Of a DNA stretch of 9,801 nt, positions 6,868-9,801 are shown piece by piece. The position numbers and the translations under genes were made by a program. Each line of letters opens with the position of its first letter. Position 1 is the first letter of the stretch. A model generated the notes under the pieces. The model was not told the origin of the DNA. It did no database searches and saw only the letters and a program-made list of their open reading frames with translations. This stretch comes from an uncultured Emergencia sp. (GTDB lineage Bacteria > Bacillota > Clostridia > Peptostreptococcales > Anaerovoracaceae): contig CABSEO010000040.1 of the NCBI GenBank assembly GCA_902476665.1, positions 1 through 9,801 on the forward strand. Direction: 5' to 3'.

Positions 6868-7473
6868 TCAATTTTCAATTTCCATTGTGTCCATTTCTTC
6901 CCTTGTAATGCCGTTCCTCTGTCCATAACGAAGCCAGTAGTTTGTAGAGGCTTTTACAAAAGAGGATGCTGATAGTGGCATTGTAACCTGAAGAACACAT
7001 TTTTTTCCGCTGCAAATGGCAGAAGCCATTTTTTTGATTTTATTCTTTACCAGAAAGCGAAAAGGTGTATCTAAGATCGCTTCACCACTTCCGATTTTCA
7101 GTGCGGAGCCGAAGACGAACCCGTTTTTTTTGCAGAAGAACTGTACTATTTCTACAGCTGTATCATTCTGATAGGCTTCACGGAATCCACAGTTGACAAT
7201 GACAGACACGACTGGTTTATCAGTCATCTGACAGCTCTCCATATCTTTCAGAAAGTCGAGAAGAATTGCAGGAATTCCGTCAGCGTAAAGAGGAAAAATC
7301 AGAAGAACATCCGTAAAGTCTGAGAGTACTGAACAGATCCTGTTATGATTTTCCTTTGTGATATTGATGGTCTGACAGGATCCTTGAAATTTTTGCATAA
7401 AAAGTTCAGCATATTTTGCGGAATTGGATCTTGGGGCTCTAGGACTTCCGTTAAGGATTAAAACTTTTCCCAT
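6868..7473 (-). CDS. flavodoxin-fold FMN-binding oxidoreductase with GSPR loop, no cysteine cluster
   Basis: A 201-residue flavodoxin-fold protein of the NADPH-dependent FMN reductase/flavodoxin superfamily. The N-terminus MGKVLILNGSPRAPRSNS shows the first beta strand and the FMN phosphate loop (GSPR at residues 9-12, closing Ser at 16 and 18). FPLYADGIPAILLDFLKDM (about 60-78) corresponds to the second FMN loop. VVSVIVNCGFRE is the third strand and loop. The usual cysteine cluster after the second strand is absent. The C-terminal part, beyond about 150, is basic and may form extra helices; I see no clear membrane segment. The start has AAAGGAG 8 nt upstream and overlaps the stop of the upstream flavoprotein gene by 16 nt, so the two are co-translated. 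Substrate and electron partner are unknown. Confidence 0.82.
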   Translation of the reverse strand: MGKVLILNGSPRAPRSNSAKYAELFMQKFQGSCQTINITKENHNRICSVLSDFTDVLLIFPLYADGIPAILLDFLKDMESCQMTDKPVVSVIVNCGFREAYQNDTAVEIVQFFCKKNGFVFGSALKIGSGEAILDTPFRFLVKNKIKKMASAICSGKKCVLQVTMPLSASSFVKASTNYWLRYGQRNGITREEMDTMEIEN

Positions 7474-7967
7474 TGTTCAGTCTCCTTTTTTAATATTGTT
7501 TCTATCATGCTTTCTGAAGTAAAAACAACTCGATAGCTTTCAAAGCACATGTTATAGGCATTACGTTCTACCAGTCTGCGAAAAAGTGCCTGTTCTTCCG
7601 GATCATCTGTTCCGTATGCAATGATCAGAGCATGTTTTGGCACAACCTTTCTCTGAAAATGATGGGTTTCTCCGTTCAATATTCGGATAAAGGCTTTCTG
7701 AATCGGGATTGCCCGTTCCAGCATAGTCTTCATTACAGTATCATAGCTCCCGTATCTGATACGGCTTACATATATGATCTGATCACTTTGCGCGATTAAA
7801 GGATATACCTTAATCGCATCGTCCCTGATCACACATTTCCCCGGTGTTTTTGTCCAGCAGCCGAAGCATCCGACACAGCCGGCAATTTTCATAGAGGAAA
7901 GGTCTATGAGCTTTGTATCTGGTCCATGTTGCAGAGAAAGAGATTTGTCACTGATGATTAGTTTCAT
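7458..7967 (-). CDS. flavodoxin-fold protein with cysteine cluster, shortened FMN loop
   Basis: A 169-residue member of the same superfamily as its neighbour, first gene of the minus-strand operon. GCVGCFGCWTKTPGKC (residues 30-45) gives Cys31, 34, 37 and 45 in C-X2-C-X2-C-X7-C spacing, as in iron-sulfur flavoproteins (Isf-type) and related oxidoreductases that carry GCxGCxxCWxKTPGxC. The next segments, DQIIYVSRIRYGSYDTVMKTMLERAIP (about 62-88), match the second FMN loop and dimer helix. The N-terminus is short: after MKLIIS there is only a brief linker before the second strand, so the GSPR phosphate loop is missing. Cluster binding cannot be proved from sequence; in some relatives the cysteines are structural or redox thiols. 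GGGAGG lies 6 nt upstream of the ATG. Confidence 0.82.
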   Translation of the reverse strand: MKLIISDKSLSLQHGPDTKLIDLSSMKIAGCVGCFGCWTKTPGKCVIRDDAIKVYPLIAQSDQIIYVSRIRYGSYDTVMKTMLERAIPIQKAFIRILNGETHHFQRKVVPKHALIIAYGTDDPEEQALFRRLVERNAYNMCFESYRVVFTSESMIETILKKETEQWEKF

Positions 7968-8005
7968 GTTTTACCTCCCGCAGATTTAAAAAAGCAGATA
8001 GCGGT

Positions 8006-8034
8006 ATTGTACTGTAAAGATATTTGTTTGTAAA
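8006..8034 (-). promoter_or_regulatory. promoter of the flavoprotein pair
   Basis: On the minus strand, TTTACA (8034-8029) and TACAAT (8011-8006) are separated by exactly 17 bp, each matching the sigma-A consensus at 5/6. The transcript would start near 7999, about 32 nt before the ATG at 7967. Confidence 0.75.
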
Positions 8035-8188
8035 TAAATTTTAATAATATCATCTGTAATTTTGCTTTTGAAATTACATTACTTTTCTGCCTTTGACCAA
8101 TATCCGAGACTGATGACTGTTCCTTCGGCAATAATTTGCTGTAGAAGAAAATTTATTAAAAAATTCCCAAAAAATATCTGAAAATTCT

Positions 8189-8217
8189 TTGACAACGGGA
8201 AAAGAATGTAGTAAAAT
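8189..8217 (+). promoter_or_regulatory. strong promoter of a candidate small RNA
   Basis: A perfect TTGACA (8189-8194), a 17-bp spacer and TAAAAT (8212-8217, 5/6) make this the best promoter in the window. No open reading frame with a ribosome binding site follows before the terminator at 8301-8331. Confidence 0.8.
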
Positions 8218-8223
8218 ATAGAT

Positions 8224-8331
8224 GAAAATAATCTGAGAATCTCGGAATTAGTTTCTAAGATTATAGTTAATACTATGCGCCAGAAATATAAGCAAAGAAA
8301 AAACATTGGGCCAAAGGCCCAATGTTTTTTT
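8224..8331 (+). ncRNA. candidate small RNA of about 108 nt, no known family
   Basis: This is inferred from a strong promoter followed after about 77 nt by a strong intrinsic terminator, with no credible gene between them. Small hairpins can be drawn within it: CTGAG/CTCGG (8233-8245, loop AAT, one G-U), TTAG/CTAA (8248-8258) and ATAGT/ACTAT (8263-8276, loop TAAT), then the terminator stem. The 5' and middle parts are AT-rich and largely single stranded, which would suit base pairing with target mRNAs. I do not recognise 6S RNA, SRP RNA, tmRNA or a known riboswitch in it. The two ATG-started frames inside (four codons at 8222, and 21 codons at 8275 running into the terminator) have no ribosome binding site. 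Confidence 0.55.
8301..8331. terminator. strong intrinsic terminator of the candidate small RNA
   Basis: The arms AAACATTGGGCC (8301-8312) and GGCCCAATGTTT (8316-8327) are a perfect 12-bp match around an AAA loop. Seven T follow the stem (8325-8331). A run of A precedes it, so it could also act on the minus strand. Confidence 0.93.
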
Positions 8332-8436
8332 GCTGCATAAAATCGGAAGACCTGCCTGAATCCGGTAGCAATTCGCGTAAAAAGTGCAGGTGAGACTTTT
8401 AAAGAAAAGAAAATAGCGAGAGCTTTTGCTGAGGGT

Positions 8437-8464
8437 TTTACATCTTGGAAATCTGTGGTATACT
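8437..8464 (+). promoter_or_regulatory. promoter of the FHA-SEDS gene
   Basis: TTTACA (8437-8442, 5/6), a 16-bp spacer and TATACT (8459-8464, 5/6). The transcript would start near 8471, leaving a leader of only about 14 nt that is mostly the ribosome binding site. Confidence 0.65.
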
Positions 8465-8484
8465 AAGATTCGAAAGGAGGGATT

Positions 8485-9801
8485 ATGGAGAATATATCTA
8501 ATATTTTACAGGGAATATTCAGCGGAATTGGAGACTTTCTGTCAGGTCTTTTTAAATCCATTACAGCAGTGTTCAGTTCCGGGTACGGATTTGAACTGAT
8601 TTATACTGCAGCAGCGAGATGGATTTTTATTATTCTTGCTGTGTTTATTTTGCTACGTGCTATCCTGTCGCTGCTAAAATCCAGCAGCCCTTCTGAGGTG
8701 TGGGCTTATCTGCATCTGAATACAGGTGAGAATATACCCGTTACTCACTGGGAAAATGTGATTGGCAGATCCAAAAGCTGTGATATCAATATTGAGGATC
8801 CAAGTGTATCCAGAAATCACGGAACTCTGAACCGTGATGGCAGGGGCAACTGGACTTATCGGGATCTGGGCTCAAAAAACGGAGCTTTTATTAATGAAGA
8901 ACGGGTAAAGCAGGGAAAGCAGGTACGGATTCAGCCTGGTGATGTGATTACTATGGGCATGACACAATGTACGCTATTTCCGATAAGTCTTGAGGAACGC
9001 AGAAACAACATTCAGATGAGAAAGTCAGATACAGTGCTGCTTTCACCGTGGTCATCTCTCATTGCGCTGACTGTTTTTCAGATGATGACGATACTGCAGC
9101 TGAAAATTGCTCTGGGAGATCGCTATTCCTCATCAATTACAGTTTCGTTTCTGGGACTGTGTGCGCTTATGTGGGGATATGTCATTCTGCTTCGGACCAT
9201 GCGGAGAAAAGGCTTTGAAATGGAAACTATTGCCTTTTTCCTGTCTACGCTGAGTCTGGCGGTGACAGCATCAGCACTGCCGGAGTCAGTGTTTAAACAG
9301 TTTGTCGCCATTGCAATCGGTGTGGTTCTGTTTTTCTTTATGTGCGCTTATCTGCGGGATCTCAACCGGACAAAAGCTATTCAGAAATTCATGTATGCAG
9401 GAGCAGCGCTGCTGCTTGTTTTTAACCTGGTATTTGCAACGACGAAATATGGTGCTTCCAACTGGGTGCAGATTGGTGGATTTTCATTTCAGCCGTCAGA
9501 GATTGTAAAGCTGGCTTTTATCTGGGTGGGAGCAGCGTCTTTAGACGAACTCTTTGAAAAGAAAAACTCCATGATCTTCATGATTTTTTCCGGATTCTGC
9601 TTCTGCTGTCTGGCTCTGATGGGGGATTTTGGAACTGCCATGATTTTCTTTGTCACTTTCCTCGTCATATCTTTTCTGCGCAGTGGCGATTTTACCAAAC
9701 TGATACTGATTCTGGGGGTGGCCTTTGTAGGCGGCTTGATGGTGCTTAAGTTCAAGGCCTATATTGCAGAAAGGTTTTCGGTATGGGGTCACGTCTGGGA
9801 G
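8485..9801 (+). CDS. FHA domain fused to FtsW/RodA/SpoVE (SEDS) glycosyltransferase, 3' end cut off
   Basis: The frame is open from the ATG at 8485 (AAAGGAGGG 4 nt upstream) to the right edge, 439 residues without a stop. Residues 44-64 are a single membrane helix. An FHA domain follows (about 75-165), with NVIGRSKSCDI (Gly94-Arg95), SVSRNH (107-112) and DLGSKNG (127-133), the residues that bind phosphothreonine. From about 188 on come the helices of a SEDS protein, with GASNWVQIGGFSFQPSEIVK (323-342), the hallmark of FtsW/RodA, and GDFGTA (380-385) for the usual DLGTA. SEDS proteins polymerise lipid II into peptidoglycan with a partner class B PBP. The catalytic Asp region (HTDFIF-like) lies beyond the edge, so activity cannot be judged. 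The topology, one helix, cytoplasmic FHA, then SEDS, is consistent. FHA suggests control by a Ser/Thr kinase. Elongation versus division versus sporulation is undecided. Confidence 0.9.
   Translation, partial: MENISNILQGIFSGIGDFLSGLFKSITAVFSSGYGFELIYTAAARWIFIILAVFILLRAILSLLKSSSPSEVWAYLHLNTGENIPVTHWENVIGRSKSCDINIEDPSVSRNHGTLNRDGRGNWTYRDLGSKNGAFINEERVKQGKQVRIQPGDVITMGMTQCTLFPISLEERRNNIQMRKSDTVLLSPWSSLIALTVFQMMTILQLKIALGDRYSSSITVSFLGLCALMWGYVILLRTMRRKGFEMETIAFFLSTLSLAVTASALPESVFKQFVAIAIGVVLFFFMCAYLRDLNRTKAIQKFMYAGAALLLVFNLVFATTKYGASNWVQIGGFSFQPSEIVKLAFIWVGAASLDELFEKKNSMIFMIFSGFCFCCLALMGDFGTAMIFFVTFLVISFLRSGDFTKLILILGVAFVGGLMVLKFKAYIAERFSVWGHVWE

Larger units (their letters stand above)
7968..8484. 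other. 517-nt intergenic region with divergent promoters and a candidate small RNA
   Basis: Listed separately below are the flavoprotein promoter (minus, 8006-8034), a promoter with its short RNA and terminator (plus, 8189-8331), and the promoter of the FHA-SEDS gene (8437-8464). The stretch 8035-8188 is very AT-rich and holds no gene I can support. The stretch 8332-8436 has only a weak 6-bp inverted repeat (ACCTGC at 8350, GCAGGT at 8386). Confidence 0.7.

Noticed and set aside
8079..8306. Minus-strand frame of 75 codons in the flavoprotein/FHA-SEDS gap, with a coding-looking tail (LQQIIAEGTVISLGYWSKAEK).
   Set aside because: No ribosome binding site is seen at its start, the first half is AT-rich low-complexity hydrophobic sequence, and it lies antisense to the strong promoter and candidate small RNA. 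The last 20 codons could be a remnant of a lost gene, but I cannot name one.
8275..8340. Short plus-strand frame of 21 codons inside the candidate small RNA (starts MRQKYKQRKN).
   Set aside because: There is no ribosome binding site, and the frame runs through the terminator stem and T tract.
8341..8436. Possible riboswitch or leader before the FHA-SEDS gene (inverted repeat ACCTGC at 8350 and GCAGGT at 8386).
   Set aside because: Only six base pairs are involved, no known aptamer core is visible, and the promoter at 8437-8464 lies downstream, so the element would not be in the mRNA.

Overview
The window looks like a chromosomal segment of a Gram-positive anaerobe of the Clostridia, most likely Lachnospiraceae. 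The reasons are the moderate base composition, strong AGGAGG-type ribosome binding sites, canonical sigma-A promoters with 16-17 bp spacers, a minimal SufC/SufB-like iron-sulfur pair without other suf genes, paired flavodoxin-fold oxidoreductases, and an FHA-SEDS fusion protein. The assignment to a lineage is inference; no rRNA or tRNA gene is present to anchor it. I see no insertion sequence, prophage, CRISPR array or clear sign of horizontal transfer.

Layout. (1) 2-1724, plus strand: the 3' part of an NhaC-type Na+/H+ antiporter gene that enters from the left edge. It overlaps by 8 nt a small two-helix membrane protein of unknown function and is closed by an intrinsic terminator at 1752-1783. 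(2) 1785-3867, plus: a promoter (1818-1846), a leader of about 165 nt with two perfect 10-bp inverted repeats, rarA (AAA+ replication-recombination ATPase), a DUF1805/YunC-type small protein, and a long terminator-like hairpin at 3802-3867. (3) 3868-6810, plus: a 54-residue charged small protein whose ribosome binding site lies inside the preceding hairpin, then sufC-like ATPase, sufB-like scaffold and mutY, almost without gaps and ending in a terminator at 6760-6810. (4) 6868-7967, minus: two overlapping flavodoxin-fold genes with their own promoter at 8006-8034. (5) 7968-8484: a 517-nt gap with divergent promoters, a candidate small RNA of about 108 nt and the promoter of the next gene. (6) 8485-9801, plus: a protein with an N-terminal FHA domain fused to a FtsW/RodA (SEDS) glycosyltransferase, running off the right edge.

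How the genes fit together. The most coherent unit is the SufC/SufB-like pair followed by mutY: MutY carries a [4Fe-4S] cluster with all four cysteine ligands visible, so the operon joins a minimal Fe-S assembly machine to an Fe-S-dependent DNA repair enzyme. The reverse-strand flavoprotein pair appears to divide between two polypeptides the features usually found in one protein (FMN-phosphate loop and cysteine cluster). The points most worth follow-up are the candidate small RNA at 8224-8331, the hairpin that hides a ribosome binding site at 3802-3867, the complementary flavoprotein pair, and the FHA-SEDS fusion. I did not find a clearly new defence or mobile system.
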